Shown here: positions 44,065 to 53,914 of the stretch, piece by piece
Position numbering within the stretch: the first letter of the stretch is position 1
How the letters are laid out: the number at the start of each line of letters is the position of its first letter
Assembly (NCBI GenBank): GCA_020849725.1
Contig: JADLAZ010000276.1
Span: forward strand, 7,260 to 71,259
From: Chloroflexota bacterium
GTDB taxonomy: Bacteria > Chloroflexota > Chloroflexia > Thermomicrobiales > JADLAZ01
DNA length: 64,000 nt
Direction: 5' to 3'
Program-made: the position numbers and the translations under genes
The notes under the pieces: generated by a model
Databases searched by the model: none
The model's input: the letters and a program-made list of their open reading frames with translations, nothing else
Told to the model about the DNA's origin: nothing

Positions 44065-45512
44065 CAGTCGCGGCGCAGCGTGTCGAGCACGGCGCCGCCC
44101 GGCCCGACCAGCTCGATCAGCAGCGGCATCTGCCCCAGCGCGTGCGTCGAGCAGCTCAGGCAGGGATCGAAGGTGCGAACGACGGCCTCAACCCGGTTGA
44201 GCATCCCCTCCTGCAGCCGGTCGCCGCGCACGAAGCGCTCGGCCACCTGGCGCACGCCCTGGTTCATGGCCAGATTGTTGTGGCCGGTGGCGATGATAAG
44301 GTTGGCCCACTCGACCTGGCCGTCGGCATTGACCCGGTAGTGGTGCAGCAGTGTGCCGCGTGGCGCCTCGGCGATGCCGACACCCTCCAGCCGGTTGACA
44401 CCAGCCTCGGCGCGCACGCGCGGATCGAGGATGCCAGACCAGTCCATCCAGGCGCCGATGCGCTCGAACCCATGCAGGATCTCGATCAGGCGCGCCAGGT
44501 GATAGTAGAACGAGGCCGCCACCGGCCGGCCCGGCGCCAGCGCGCGGAAGCGCGACAGCCAGGCGTCGGCGCGCGGCGTGCCACACTGGGCGGCGATGTT
44601 CAGTCGCGCCAGTGGCCCCACCCGGTAGGAGCCGGCAGGATAGCCAAGCGGCTTGTAGTAGGGGTACTTCAGGTAGGTGTGCGACTCGACGGCCTCGCCG
44701 ATCATATCCGGGTAGGCGGCTGGGTCGGTCAGGTCGTGCAGCACCTGCCCGTCAGCGTCGACCAGGCGCAGCACGCCGTCATAGGTCTCCAGGTCGCCAT
44801 TGGGCGCGATCAGGCTCATGTAGCCGCTGGGGAAGTTGGCGAACACCTCGATCTCAGCCGCGAAGCGCGGCAGGACGCTGGTGAACCACTCGAGCATGCG
44901 CTCGGTGATGGCGATGCCCTCCGGCACAAGGGCCGCGATGCGCTCGCGGTTCTCGGCCGTCAGCGGCGTTTCGACGCCGCCAGCGACGACCCACGAGGGA
45001 TGGATGCGCCGGCCGCCCAGCCACTCGATGACCTGCTGGCCCATCTGGCGCAGGCGCACGCCGTCACGGGCAAACTCGGGTTGCACCTTGCCCAGGTGGA
45101 TGATGTTGCGCGTGGCCGGGTCGGCGTCCATGCCGAGCAGGAAGTCCGGCGCGGACAGGTAGAAGAAGCTGAGCGCGTGCGACTGGATCAGCTGGGCCAT
45201 GTTGATGACCCGCCGCAGCGCGATCGCCGCCGGCGGCGGTGTCACGGCCAGGATCTGGTCGCCGGCCTTGGCCGACGCGATCAGGTGACTGACTGGGCAG
45301 ATGCCGCAGATGCGCGCCATGATCGCGGGTAGTTCGGCGAAGGTTCGACCCTCGACGATCTTCTCGAAGCCGCGAAACTGGGTAATGTGGAAGGCCGCGT
45401 CGGCTACCTGGCCCTGGTCATTCAGCTGGATCGTCACCCGGCCGTGGCCCTCGATGCGGGTCACATCCAGCGTAATCAGGCGCTCGTTGCCGCTGGCGCT
45501 CGTCGTGGCCAT
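44064..45512 (-). CDS. hoxH: NAD-linked [NiFe]-hydrogenase large subunit HoxH
   Basis: 482 residues. The NiFe ligands are visible: [10 protein letters not shown] (Cys69, Cys72) and DPCLSCSTH (Cys451, Cys454). DPCLSC-S-TH is the form found in group 3 bidirectional enzymes. A 25-residue C-terminal tail after His457 should be removed by the adjacent endopeptidase. It reacts with H2 at the active site; electrons pass via HoxY to the HoxFU diaphorase and NAD. Cytoplasmic, no Tat signal. It lies 21 nt after hoxY. Confidence 0.97.
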   Translation of the reverse strand: MATTSASGNERLITLDVTRIEGHGRVTIQLNDQGQVADAAFHITQFRGFEKIVEGRTFAELPAIMARICGICPVSHLIASAKAGDQILAVTPPPAAIALRRVINMAQLIQSHALSFFYLSAPDFLLGMDADPATRNIIHLGKVQPEFARDGVRLRQMGQQVIEWLGGRRIHPSWVVAGGVETPLTAENRERIAALVPEGIAITERMLEWFTSVLPRFAAEIEVFANFPSGYMSLIAPNGDLETYDGVLRLVDADGQVLHDLTDPAAYPDMIGEAVESHTYLKYPYYKPLGYPAGSYRVGPLARLNIAAQCGTPRADAWLSRFRALAPGRPVAASFYYHLARLIEILHGFERIGAWMDWSGILDPRVRAEAGVNRLEGVGIAEAPRGTLLHHYRVNADGQVEWANLIIATGHNNLAMNQGVRQVAERFVRGDRLQEGMLNRVEAVVRTFDPCLSCSTHALGQMPLLIELVGPGGAVLDTLRRD

Positions 45513-45533
45513 GCGCGGGACCTCCTCATGCGG

Positions 45534-46090
45534 CTAGCGGCCGAACCAGGTCCGGCCACCCAGCGCCGGCAACGCGCCACCGAGCAGCGCCTGCACCGCG
45601 GCCAGGATCTCCGCCGGTCGCGGCGGGCAGCCCGGTAGATAGACATCGACCGGCACGACCTCGTGGATCGGCTGCACCCGCGGCCGCAGCATCGGCACGA
45701 CCCGGTTGGGGATCTGGGGCTGGAGCGTGACGTTCTCTAGATATCCGCGGCGCAGCACCGCCTCCGGGCCGCCTGTGTAGTTGCGCATGCTGGGCACATT
45801 GCCGGTCACGGCGCAGTCGCCGAAGGCGACCAGCACGCGCGTGCGGGCGCGGATGTGCTTGATCTTGTGCTCGTCCTCGACGCTGCTGACGGCACCCTCG
45901 ACGAGCGTCACGTCGACCGTGTCGGGGAAGACCTTGGTGTCGACGATCGGGCTGAACACGAGATCGGCGACCTCGGCCAGCGCCAGGAGATCATGGTCCA
46001 GGTCCAGCAAGGACATGTGACAGCCTGAGCAGCCGTCGAGCCAGACGGTAGCCAGCGTCGGGCGTGCCGCGGGCATCGCGGTCGTGTCGC

Positions 46091-46094
<4 letters not shown>
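45534..46094 (-). CDS. hoxY: Hydrogenase small subunit HoxY
   Basis: 186 residues. [15 protein letters not shown] (Cys22, Cys25), [11 protein letters not shown] (Cys94) and YLPGCPPRP (Cys156) are the four ligands of the single proximal [4Fe-4S] cluster typical of group 3d small subunits; no Tat signal and no C-terminal extra clusters. The ATG overlaps the hoxU stop by 4 nt (ATGA). A longer in-frame start upstream lies inside hoxU and is not used. Confidence 0.95.
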
Positions 46095-46822
<728 letters not shown>

Positions 46823-46845
46823 GGACGGCTTCTCCTCGGGCGGCG

Positions 46846-48528
46846 CTACCCGGCCGTGACCAGGCCCACCGGTGTGGCGGCCGGCGCCGTGAAGGCGCAG
46901 ACGCCGGCCGGGCAGTAGTGGTCGCGAATGTGCGCCTCATACTCGTCGCGGAATGAGCGCAGCGTGCTCAGCACCGGGTTAGGCGCCGACTGACCCAGGC
47001 CGCACAGGCTGCCGACGCGCACTGTCTGGCACAGGTACTCCAGCCGATCGAGTGTGGCCGGTGTGGCCAGTCCGGTCGTAATCTCATCCAGCAGGTGGAG
47101 CAGGTAGACCGTGCCGACCCGACACGGCACGCACTTGCCGCAGCTCTCGTCGGCGCAGAACTCCATGAAGAAGCGCGCCAGGTCCGGCATGCAACTGCGG
47201 TCGTCGATGACGACCAGGCCACCAGACCCCATGATCGAGCCGAGCGCCCGCAGGCTCTCGTAGTCAACCGGCGTATCGAGGTGAGCGAGTGGGATATAGC
47301 CGCCGCTCGGCCCGCCCGTCTGGGCGGCCTTGAATGGCCGGCCGTCGGTGATGCCACCGCCGATCTCCTCGACGATATCGCGCAGCGTGATGCCCATCGG
47401 CACCTCGATCAGACCGGTGTTGTTGAGCCGGCCGGCGAGCGCGAAGACTTTGGTGCCGCGGCTTTTCTCGGTGCCGATGCCGGCGAACCAGTCGGCGCCA
47501 CGGTCGATGATCGGGGCGATGTTGGCGAACGTCTCGACGTTGTTGATCAGCGTCGGATAGCCCCACAGTCCGGCCTGGGCCGGGAACGGCGGTCGGACGC
47601 GGGGCGTGCCGCGCCGACCCTCGATCGACGCCATCAGCGCCGTCTCCTCACCACAGACGAAGGCGCCGGCACCGATGCGCACCTCAAGCTCGAAATCGAA
47701 GGAGCTGCCGAGGATGGCAGCGCCGAGCAGGCCGTGGCGCCGGGCCTGACGAATGGCGCGCTCCAGCCGCTTGACCGCGACCGGATACTCGCCGCGCACG
47801 TAGACGAAGCCCTGGCTAGCGCCGACGGCATAGCCGGCGATAATCATGCCTTCCAGCACCCGGTGTGGGTCGTCCTCCATAACGGTGCGGTCCATGTAGG
47901 CGCCAGGATCGCCCTCGTCGCCGTTGGCGACGATGTACTTGCGCTCGCCGATGGCGGTGCGCACGTGGCCCCACTTGATGCCCACCGGGAAGCCCGCGCC
48001 ACCGCGTCCGCGGAGGCCGCTGCGGCCGATCTCAGCGCATACCTGCTCGGGTGTCAGCTCAGTGAGCACCTTGCTCAGCGCCCGGTAGCCGCCGGTGGCG
48101 ACGGCATCCTCGATGCGCTCAGGATCGACCCGGCCGACGTTGGCCAGCACGATCTTGACCTGCCGGGTGAAGAACGGGAGATCGTCGGGCAGGCGGTGGG
48201 CCGGCGGCGGCGGCGCGCCGAGGTGGTGGCAGGCGACGATCGGCGCCGCGATTGCCGGCGCAACGTGTTGGTAGAGCGCCTCCGGCTGGTCCGCTTCCTC
48301 GACCCGCACCAGTGGACCGTGGCTGCACAGCCCGAGGCAGCCGACCGGTACGACCGGCATAGCGTCGGCCAGTCCGGCCGCACTGGCGGCGGCGCGCAGC
48401 GCGTCCAGCACGCCGAGCGAGCCGGCGGCAACGCAGTTCGTGCTGGCGCAGCAGGCGACGCGCCAGCGCGACTGGCGCAGCGCCGCGGCCTCGCGCTCGG
48501 CCATGGCCGCCAGCTCATCCGGCGTCAT
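46846..48528 (-). CDS. hoxF: Hydrogenase diaphorase NADH-binding subunit HoxF
   Basis: 560 residues. N-terminal [2Fe-2S] thioredoxin-like domain ([12 protein letters not shown] near 26, [11 protein letters not shown] near 62), then the NuoF-like core: [15 protein letters not shown] (NADH), [13 protein letters not shown] (FMN), [13 protein letters not shown], and the [4Fe-4S] motif [12 protein letters not shown]. The C-terminal CPAGVC pair is typical of extended HoxF. It oxidises NADH or reduces NAD. Start overlaps the hoxE stop by 14 nt. Confidence 0.96.
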   Translation of the reverse strand: MTPDELAAMAEREAAALRQSRWRVACCASTNCVAAGSLGVLDALRAAASAAGLADAMPVVPVGCLGLCSHGPLVRVEEADQPEALYQHVAPAIAAPIVACHHLGAPPPPAHRLPDDLPFFTRQVKIVLANVGRVDPERIEDAVATGGYRALSKVLTELTPEQVCAEIGRSGLRGRGGAGFPVGIKWGHVRTAIGERKYIVANGDEGDPGAYMDRTVMEDDPHRVLEGMIIAGYAVGASQGFVYVRGEYPVAVKRLERAIRQARRHGLLGAAILGSSFDFELEVRIGAGAFVCGEETALMASIEGRRGTPRVRPPFPAQAGLWGYPTLINNVETFANIAPIIDRGADWFAGIGTEKSRGTKVFALAGRLNNTGLIEVPMGITLRDIVEEIGGGITDGRPFKAAQTGGPSGGYIPLAHLDTPVDYESLRALGSIMGSGGLVVIDDRSCMPDLARFFMEFCADESCGKCVPCRVGTVYLLHLLDEITTGLATPATLDRLEYLCQTVRVGSLCGLGQSAPNPVLSTLRSFRDEYEAHIRDHYCPAGVCAFTAPAATPVGLVTAG

Positions 48529-49087
48529 CGGTCTGCCTCCCCGCGACCTGGGCGACGGCCGGCGGCCGGCTCAGGGCGGCCCGCACGTCGGCCAGCGCCT
48601 GCGTCGGTGTCTCGCGGCCGATCACCGTCCCGTCCAGCACCAGCACCGGCGCCAGGCCGCAACTGCCGATGCAGCGCGCCGTGCTCAGGCTGAACCGGCC
48701 GTCCGGCGTCGTCTGGCCCGGCTTGACGCCCAGCTCAGCCTCCAGCGCCGCCACGATCTCGGCGGCACGCTTGACGTAGCAGGCCGTGCCAAGGCAGACG
48801 GTGCAGGTATGCTCGCCCAGCGGCTTGAACGAGAACATGTGGTAGAAGGTCGCCACGCCGTAGACATGGCTGCGCGGCAGCCGCAACCGCGCGGCAACGT
48901 ACAGCAGCATCTCTTCCGACAGGTAGCCGTAGGTCTCCTGGGCCGTGTGCAGCACCTCGATGAGGGCGTCCGGCCGGTAGTGCGCGCGCTTCATCGCCGC
49001 GTCGATCAGCCGACGCCGGGTATCGCTGGCGGCTCGACCGCTCGCGCCAGCACGCACCGCCTGGGAACTTGCCGTTGTCGTTGACAT
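48515..49087 (-). CDS. hoxE: Hydrogenase diaphorase subunit HoxE
   Basis: 190 residues. NuoE-type thioredoxin-fold [2Fe-2S] protein: [45 protein letters not shown] and [10 protein letters not shown] give the four Cys ligands. The start is taken at 49087; a longer frame reaches 49375 but its added residues are Arg-rich and unlike HoxE. GGAGAGG lies about 9 nt further upstream. First gene of the hoxEFUYH operon; it is divergent from the PadR gene at 49432. Confidence 0.93.
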   Translation of the reverse strand: MSTTTASSQAVRAGASGRAASDTRRRLIDAAMKRAHYRPDALIEVLHTAQETYGYLSEEMLLYVAARLRLPRSHVYGVATFYHMFSFKPLGEHTCTVCLGTACYVKRAAEIVAALEAELGVKPGQTTPDGRFSLSTARCIGSCGLAPVLVLDGTVIGRETPTQALADVRAALSRPPAVAQVAGRQTDDAG

Positions 49088-49346
49088 CGTCCCTGACCTC
49101 TCCGGCGTCGGGCGCCAGCGCGCTGGTCGGGTGGGGCCACGGGCGAGCGTTCGCCATTGATCGCGGGGCCGAAGCGCCGCCTCCGTCTCGATTGTGCATT
49201 CACTCTGACGTCGCAGCCACTGTAGTGATCGACGCCTGGCCGTGCTGACTGGCAGCCTGCGCCGACCGCGGTGGACAACGCGCCTGGCCACGGGCGCTCG
49301 TTGCCCACCGTGTCGCTGTCCATCGGCCTCCAGCCCGCCGTACCGC
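49088..49346. other. Intergenic region between hoxE and the PadR promoter
   Basis: About 260 bases (the whole gap to the PadR start is 344). It must contain the hox promoter in the leftward direction; I could not pick a convincing -10/-35 pair there. No hairpin of note. No reading frame with a recognisable product in either direction. Confidence 0.45.
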
Positions 49347-49420
49347 TTGACAGACTGCATCGCTTGCGCTATCATGACAGTAGTACGATATATCGTGATT
49401 AAATCGCGATATAAGAAAGG
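49347..49420 (+). promoter_or_regulatory. Consensus sigma70 promoter and PadR-type operator
   Basis: TTGACA (49347-49352), 17-bp spacer, TATCAT (49370-49375). Just downstream of the expected transcription start is an inverted repeat with 11-bp arms TATATCGTGAT and ATCGCGATATA (49389-49399, 49403-49413), one mismatch, 3-bp spacer; the outer 7 bp TATATCG/CGATATA match exactly. TATATCG-CGATATA palindromes of this kind are common PadR-family operators. AAAGGAG (49416-49422) follows. Autorepression is inferred. Confidence 0.8.
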
Positions 49421-49431
49421 AGCGACTACCG

Positions 49432-50094
49432 ATGCATGGCATGTTCGAGCGCCACCGACAGGTTCACCACGGCCCGCATCGCGGCCCGGAGCACGGCCCC
49501 GGCCGTCACTGGGGGCCGGGGCGGCGAAATGGCCCCTGGCGCCAATTCGAGACCTTCCTCGGCCCGGAGCCTGGCTTTGGCCGACGCGAGCGGATGGAGC
49601 GTGGTGTCCTGCGCTACCTGATCCTCGACACGCTGACCGACGGCCCCAAGCATGGCTACGAGATCATCAAGTGGCTGGAGGAGCGCACCCACGGCCAGTA
49701 CGCGCCCAGTCCCGGCACGGTCTATCCGACACTGCAGTTGCTGGAGGACCAGGGGCTGGTGCGGGCCGAGGCGGCCGACGGGCGCAAGGTCTACACGCTG
49801 ACCGAGGCCGGCACGACCGACCTGGCGGCGCACGCCGACACGGTCGCGGCCATCTTCGGTCGCTTTGCGGGCCACGGCGCACCGCGCAACGAAGCACCCG
49901 AGGCCGCCTTCCTGCGCGACGAGTTGCAGGACTTGACCCGCACGGTCGGCCTGGGCGTGCAGGTCGCCAGCGACCCGGCCACGCTGCGCCGCATCCGTCA
50001 GGCGCTCGAGCGCTGCAAGGATGAGGTGCGCACGGTCATCGCTTCCAGCACCGCGCCCGAGTCCACGCCGCCCCCCGCCTCGGAGGCACGCTGA
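49432..50094 (+). CDS. PadR-family transcriptional regulator with His-rich N-terminus
   Basis: 220 residues. Winged helix at about 55-125: [40 protein letters not shown] and KVYTLTEAG are PadR features; a C-terminal helical dimer domain follows. The first 26 residues contain seven histidines ([19 protein letters not shown]), an unusual leader for PadR and a possible metal site; nickel or iron is inferred from the divergent hydrogenase operon and not shown. The start at 49432 has AAAGGAG upstream. It probably represses itself through the palindrome at 49389-49413. Confidence 0.85.
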   Translation: MHGMFERHRQVHHGPHRGPEHGPGRHWGPGRRNGPWRQFETFLGPEPGFGRRERMERGVLRYLILDTLTDGPKHGYEIIKWLEERTHGQYAPSPGTVYPTLQLLEDQGLVRAEAADGRKVYTLTEAGTTDLAAHADTVAAIFGRFAGHGAPRNEAPEAAFLRDELQDLTRTVGLGVQVASDPATLRRIRQALERCKDEVRTVIASSTAPESTPPPASEAR

Positions 50095-50110
50095 CGCTGG
50101 CGCACCACGG

Positions 50111-50160
50111 CCCTGGCCGTCTCCCACCGCGGTGGGAGACGGCCAGGGTGAGGGTCTTCT
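50111..50160 (+). repeat. Palindromic intergenic repeat, copy C
   Basis: A perfect 38-bp palindrome (50111-50148), core CTCCCACCGCGGTGGGAG, followed by AGGGTGAGGGTCTT, the tail shared with the copy at 6739. It lies between the PadR stop and the convergent amidohydrolase gene and could act as a two-way terminator. Confidence 0.8.
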
Positions 50161-50199
50161 CTCTCGCCACACGCCGACGAGTGGGTTCCGGCGTGGGCC

Positions 50200-51348
50200 T
50201 CAGCGCGGCGCGGTGGCATCCGGGTCGGCGGCGTGGACCTGGCCATCGAGGATGGTGTAGCGTGCCTCGATCACCCGGCTGACCTGCCGGCTCTGCTTCT
50301 CGACGTCCCACATCGTCTCGGTGCGGTTGACGATCTCGACGACACTCAGGTTGGCCGGAGCGCCCTCGCTGATGCGACCGTAGCGGTCGCCCAGGCCGAG
50401 CGCCCGCGCCGGCGCCGGCGATGAGGCCCGCACGACGTCGATCAGATCCATGCCCAGGTGAAGCAACTTCGACATGGTCTTGACTTGCGAATAGACCGGC
50501 CCGTTGATGCAGCCGGAATGCAGGTCGGTCGAGATGCAGTGCGGGGGGAAGCCAAGCGCCAGCGCCTTCTCGGCCGTCTCCCAGGCAAAGCTGGCTGCAC
50601 CGTGACCGATGTCGAGCAGCACGCCACGGTCGAGCGCCGCCGCGACGGATGGTCGGAGCGCCCCCTGCGCGGTGATCGCACCGCCGAGCTTGCCATGAAA
50701 ACAGTGGGTGATGATATCGCCGGCCATTAGCTCGGCGCAGACCTCATCCAGCGTTGGCGGCGCGTTGCCAACGTGGACCATCAGCGGCCGGCCGGCCTCA
50801 GCGGCGGCCTGCTTCCCCAGCCGAGTCGACATCGCGCCCAGCAGGCCCGATGCCGTGTTCGATGCCCGCACCTTCACGCCGACCAACCACGGCTCGTCCC
50901 GCTTGAGGGCGCGCACGACCTCGGTCGGGTTCAGGTACTGCACCACCTCGCCTTCGCCGGGGTGGATCGAGTTGCCATAGCGGGAGATATTGATCAGCCC
51001 GTAGACGTGCGTCATCGCCCGCTTGACGATGTACTCCCTGAACCCGGCGGCGTTGCGCGGGCCGAATGTGCCGGCGTCGACGACGGCGCACACCCCCTGC
51101 CGGATGCCGATGCGGTCCGGATCGAGCGAGCTGGGCGAGACATGCTGGTAGATATGGGCGTGGCAGTCGATCAATCCCGGTGTGACATAACACCCACTCA
51201 CATCGACGGTGCGGCCGGCCGTCAGGCGGCCACGCTCGCGCACGATGCCGGTGATACGCCCGCCGTCGATGGCCACATCGGCGTCGAAGATAGCGCCCGC
51301 GTCCGGGTCGATCACCTGCCCGCCGACCAATGCTAGTTCACAGTCCAC
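50200..51348 (-). CDS. Amidohydrolase/deacetylase family metallohydrolase
   Basis: 382 residues from a GTG at 51348 (GGGAGG upstream). Family motifs: CYVTPGLIDCHAHIY (metal-binding HxH at about 60-62), VKVRASNTAS (carbamylated lysine candidate), VHVGNAPP, ITHCFHGKLGG, DLHSG. This is the EF_0837/AHA_3915 'deacetylase' type of the dihydroorotase/D-aminoacylase group, acting on N-acetyl or N-carbamoyl compounds. The substrate is not defined. It is convergent with the PadR gene. Confidence 0.88.
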   Translation of the reverse strand: MDCELALVGGQVIDPDAGAIFDADVAIDGGRITGIVRERGRLTAGRTVDVSGCYVTPGLIDCHAHIYQHVSPSSLDPDRIGIRQGVCAVVDAGTFGPRNAAGFREYIVKRAMTHVYGLINISRYGNSIHPGEGEVVQYLNPTEVVRALKRDEPWLVGVKVRASNTASGLLGAMSTRLGKQAAAEAGRPLMVHVGNAPPTLDEVCAELMAGDIITHCFHGKLGGAITAQGALRPSVAAALDRGVLLDIGHGAASFAWETAEKALALGFPPHCISTDLHSGCINGPVYSQVKTMSKLLHLGMDLIDVVRASSPAPARALGLGDRYGRISEGAPANLSVVEIVNRTETMWDVEKQSRQVSRVIEARYTILDGQVHAADPDATAPR

Positions 51349-51606
51349 TCGCTGCGTCCTCCCGTGCCCGAATCCCGGCGCGTCACCCCGGTTCCCGTGT
51401 CCGGACCGCCGTGGTCGCCATTCTAGCACGCCGGGATGACCTGCACTCACGTGATGATGGTCGCCACGGCGTCGACGCCGCACGCCGTCTTTCCCGCCAT
51501 GCTTCAGGACACGGTCAAGCAGGTCGTCCTCAAGGAACATGCCTGCTGCCTCGTCAGGTCCACTGCCGGCTCGCGGCGCGGCCCCGACCGGGCGCGGAGA
51601 ACGATG
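51349..51606. other. Intergenic stretch upstream of the amidohydrolase gene
   Basis: The gap between the amidohydrolase start and the stop of the next leftward gene is 320 bases; apart from the hairpin at 51607-51637 I see no supported feature. Short frames here have no family and no ribosome site. Confidence 0.45.
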
Positions 51607-51637
51607 AGGCAGGACAGTCGGTGTGACTGCCCTGCCT
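51607..51637 (-). terminator. Hairpin after the Thr-Pro-linker protein gene
   Basis: AGGCAGG/CCTGCCT plus CAGT/ACTG around a 7-nt loop, one mismatch (51607-51637), 31 nt after the stop on the minus strand. No clear U-tract. Probable terminator. Confidence 0.5.
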
Positions 51638-51668
51638 GATGGCTGGCGGCCGACGGCTGACGGCACGG

Positions 51669-53372
51669 CTATGGAATGTCGATCGGCGCGGGATTATCGA
51701 TCGTGCCGGTGTGGCCGCTGACGATGTAGGTCTCCGCGCCGTCGTTGCAGGTGCCCGGAATAGGGACGATGGCAGCGCCGACGATCGTGCCGCGCACCAT
51801 GGCGTTGTTGGTGATGTAGCCGCGCGCGGCCGTGATCTCGGTGATCAAGTAGACATCCTGGTAGCCGCCGAGACCGTCGGTCGGCACGTTGTAGAGGTAG
51901 ACCTCGCCCAGGCTGCTGTTCACGAAGTAGCTGAAGCCGACGACATCACCGGGATTCGGCTGGCTGGAACCGGCGCCGCTGCCGTGCGGCGCGGCCGGCG
52001 TGCCGTCAGCGCTGGCCGCGCGGACGAACGTCTGATACGACTTCTGATAGAAGTCGCTGACGACCAGATTCGGGTACAGACCAGCGTCGATGCCGGTGAT
52101 GTCGAGCCGGTGGGCAACCTGCTCCCCCTGTTGCACGGCGACGACGACGTTGCCGCCGGGCAGTTGGACAGTGCGGCGGCTGCCGAGCGGAGTGCTGCCC
52201 GGTCCCTTGAGGTCGCTGGGGGCATAGAAAACATCCGTCCCGGCCAGCGCGATGCCGGCGGTCGTCTTGGTCAGGCCGCCGCTCGGGCAGACGGCCGGCG
52301 TCGGCGTGCGGGTCGGGGTGTTGGTCGGAGTGGCTGTCGGCGTATCCGTCGGGGTTGCCGTCGGCGTGTCCGTTGGCGTGGGGGTGGTGGTCGGTGTGTC
52401 AGTAGGAGTCGCCGTCGCTGTATTGGTTGGGGTAGAGGTCACAGTCGGCGTCGGCGTATCGGTGGGGGTCGCCGTGCTGGTCGGGGTGACGGTTGGCGTG
52501 TTCGTCGGGGTCGGCGTCGGCGTCAGTGTATCGGTCGGGGTGACGGTCGGCGTGTCCGTCGCGGTCGGCGTGATCGTCACTGTCGGGGTGATTGTCGATG
52601 TCGGCGTGATTGTTGGCGTGCGCGTGATTGTTGGCGTGCGCGTGATCGTTGGCGTGCGCGTGATCGTTGGCGTGCGCGTGATCGTTGGCGTGCGCGTGAT
52701 CGTTGGCGTGCGCGTGATCGTCGGGGTCCGCGTGATCGTTGGCGTGCGCGTGATCGTCGGGGTCCGCGTGATCGTCGGCGTGCGGGTGACGCTGGGCACG
52801 ACAGTCGCCGTGTCCGCCAGCGGCGTCCGGGTCGGCGTTGGCGTGCGCACGTCGGTCGAGCCAAAGATCTCGATCTTGGCGCCGCAGCGGGCGCTCTGGA
52901 GTTGCACTCCCAGCGTCAGCAGTTGGCCGCTGGTCGCGCCGACGGGAATGCTGGACGGAAGGACTTTCGCCTGGAAGCTGACCCGGCCGTCGTTGCCGGT
53001 GGCCCAGGCGATGCGGAAGTTGACATTCGGCAGCGAATGCACCTGGTTGAAGCTGATCACACCACCATCGCTGATGCTGCTGGGGATCAACTGCAGCACC
53101 TGGTTCGGTGAGCCGAAGCTCAGCGGCTGGCCGACCAGCGCCGGGTTCTTGACACGGATGTCGAAGGTCAGTGGCACGCCAGCCGGCACTGGCTGCTTGG
53201 CCGACGAGTCGTCCTGGAGCGTGACCGTGCCGCCGTTCGCCGGATAGCTGACCGTGAAGCCGATGTCGGCGCAAGCGCCCGGCGCCGCGCTGGCCGGCGG
53301 CGATATGAGATTGATGCTGACGAGCGTCGTCAGCGCCGTCGCCAGGATCGCCATCCCCCACCGGAGCCGCAT
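51669..53372 (-). CDS. Secreted protein with central Thr-Pro repeat linker
   Basis: 567 residues. Signal peptide at 1-30 (hydrophobic run then PASAA-PG cleavage site). Domain 1 (about 31-170) is strand-rich, beginning [18 protein letters not shown], with a CxxxIGF-like start. Then a TRTPTIT-type repeat (about 175-355), and a C-terminal domain (about 360-567) with NPAPIDIP at the end; I recognise no family for either domain, and two C-terminal cysteines could form a disulfide. It is exported, and the linker probably extends the domains from the envelope. Confidence 0.75.
   Translation of the reverse strand: MRLRWGMAILATALTTLVSINLISPPASAAPGACADIGFTVSYPANGGTVTLQDDSSAKQPVPAGVPLTFDIRVKNPALVGQPLSFGSPNQVLQLIPSSISDGGVISFNQVHSLPNVNFRIAWATGNDGRVSFQAKVLPSSIPVGATSGQLLTLGVQLQSARCGAKIEIFGSTDVRTPTPTRTPLADTATVVPSVTRTPTITRTPTITRTPTITRTPTITRTPTITRTPTITRTPTITRTPTITRTPTITRTPTITPTSTITPTVTITPTATDTPTVTPTDTLTPTPTPTNTPTVTPTSTATPTDTPTPTVTSTPTNTATATPTDTPTTTPTPTDTPTATPTDTPTATPTNTPTRTPTPAVCPSGGLTKTTAGIALAGTDVFYAPSDLKGPGSTPLGSRRTVQLPGGNVVVAVQQGEQVAHRLDITGIDAGLYPNLVVSDFYQKSYQTFVRAASADGTPAAPHGSGAGSSQPNPGDVVGFSYFVNSSLGEVYLYNVPTDGLGGYQDVYLITEITAARGYITNNAMVRGTIVGAAIVPIPGTCNDGAETYIVSGHTGTIDNPAPIDIP
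52300..52810 (-). repeat. In-gene tandem repeat coding for Thr-Pro linker (second copy)
   Basis: The part 52609-52790 is a nearly exact 18-bp tandem array (gtgatcgttggcgtgcgc on the plus strand) coding TRTPTI units, flanked by less regular TPT/TDTPT units. The repeat type is the same as at 36180-36600. Near-identity of the units suggests recent expansion or slippage. Confidence 0.85.
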
Positions 53373-53914
53373 CTTGATTCCTCTCTCGCCTGCCGCTCGT
53401 TACGCCGACGGACCAGAGCGCCGCGGCATCGGGCCGCGGGAGCCACGACCTCACCGCGCGTTGCTGGCGCCAGCAACGCGCGAGAGTTCGGACATCGAAG
53501 CGTGCGCGTACGCATCGGCTCTGTCCGTACAGACAGCATACACCCGTTGTGTGTCGTTGTCACCTGGGTTGCACGGGCAATTTCTGCGACAGACGCTGTG
53601 CCACCGGCGTGCCACACTGGTCGTGCCGCGCGCTACGACCTGGCATCAGCACCGGCCGGAGGGTACACAGTCCGGCCGGGCCAGTACGCCGACGATCTCG
53701 CGCTTTGCACGACTACTCACAGTCGTCGCTTCCGAAGCTGGCTCTGGTTCGAGCAGTGATCAGAATAATAATATCAATATATCGTAATGTAGACAATAAG
53801 ATCGGGCGGTGTGCGCTGCCCGGTTCCGCCGTCGACGGCGGCGTGGCACAATGACGCCGCCGCCAGGGCCGCGCTGGCCCGGCTGGCTTGGTTCCCTCGC
53901 CGGAGCACGACCGC
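53373..53914. other. Large intergenic region between the secreted-protein gene and murD
   Basis: 542 bases, divergent start region. Contains the 28-bp palindrome (53455-53482), an AT-rich island (about 53757-53803, several AATAAT/ATATAT runs) unlike the GC-rich surroundings, and ATATATCGTAAT (53777-53788), which resembles the left arm of the PadR operator. GGAG (53902-53905) is the ribosome site of murD. No supported gene. Confidence 0.6.
53455..53482. promoter_or_regulatory. Perfect 28-bp palindrome
   Basis: CGCGCGTTGCTGGC followed by its exact reverse complement, no spacer, 82 bp upstream of the leftward secreted-protein gene. It is not followed by a T-run on either strand and is not related to the dispersed repeat family. 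Operator or cruciform-forming site; the bound factor is unknown. Confidence 0.6.

Noticed and set aside
52609..52790. Regular 18-bp tandem repeats as a CRISPR array
   Set aside because: Repeats are contiguous with no unique spacers, keep a reading frame and encode Thr-Pro units; no cas genes are near.
52252..53247. A second Val/Gly-rich plus-strand frame over the other Thr-Pro protein
   Set aside because: Same explanation: the 18-bp array read on the other strand gives a repetitive hydrophobic sequence with no gene features.
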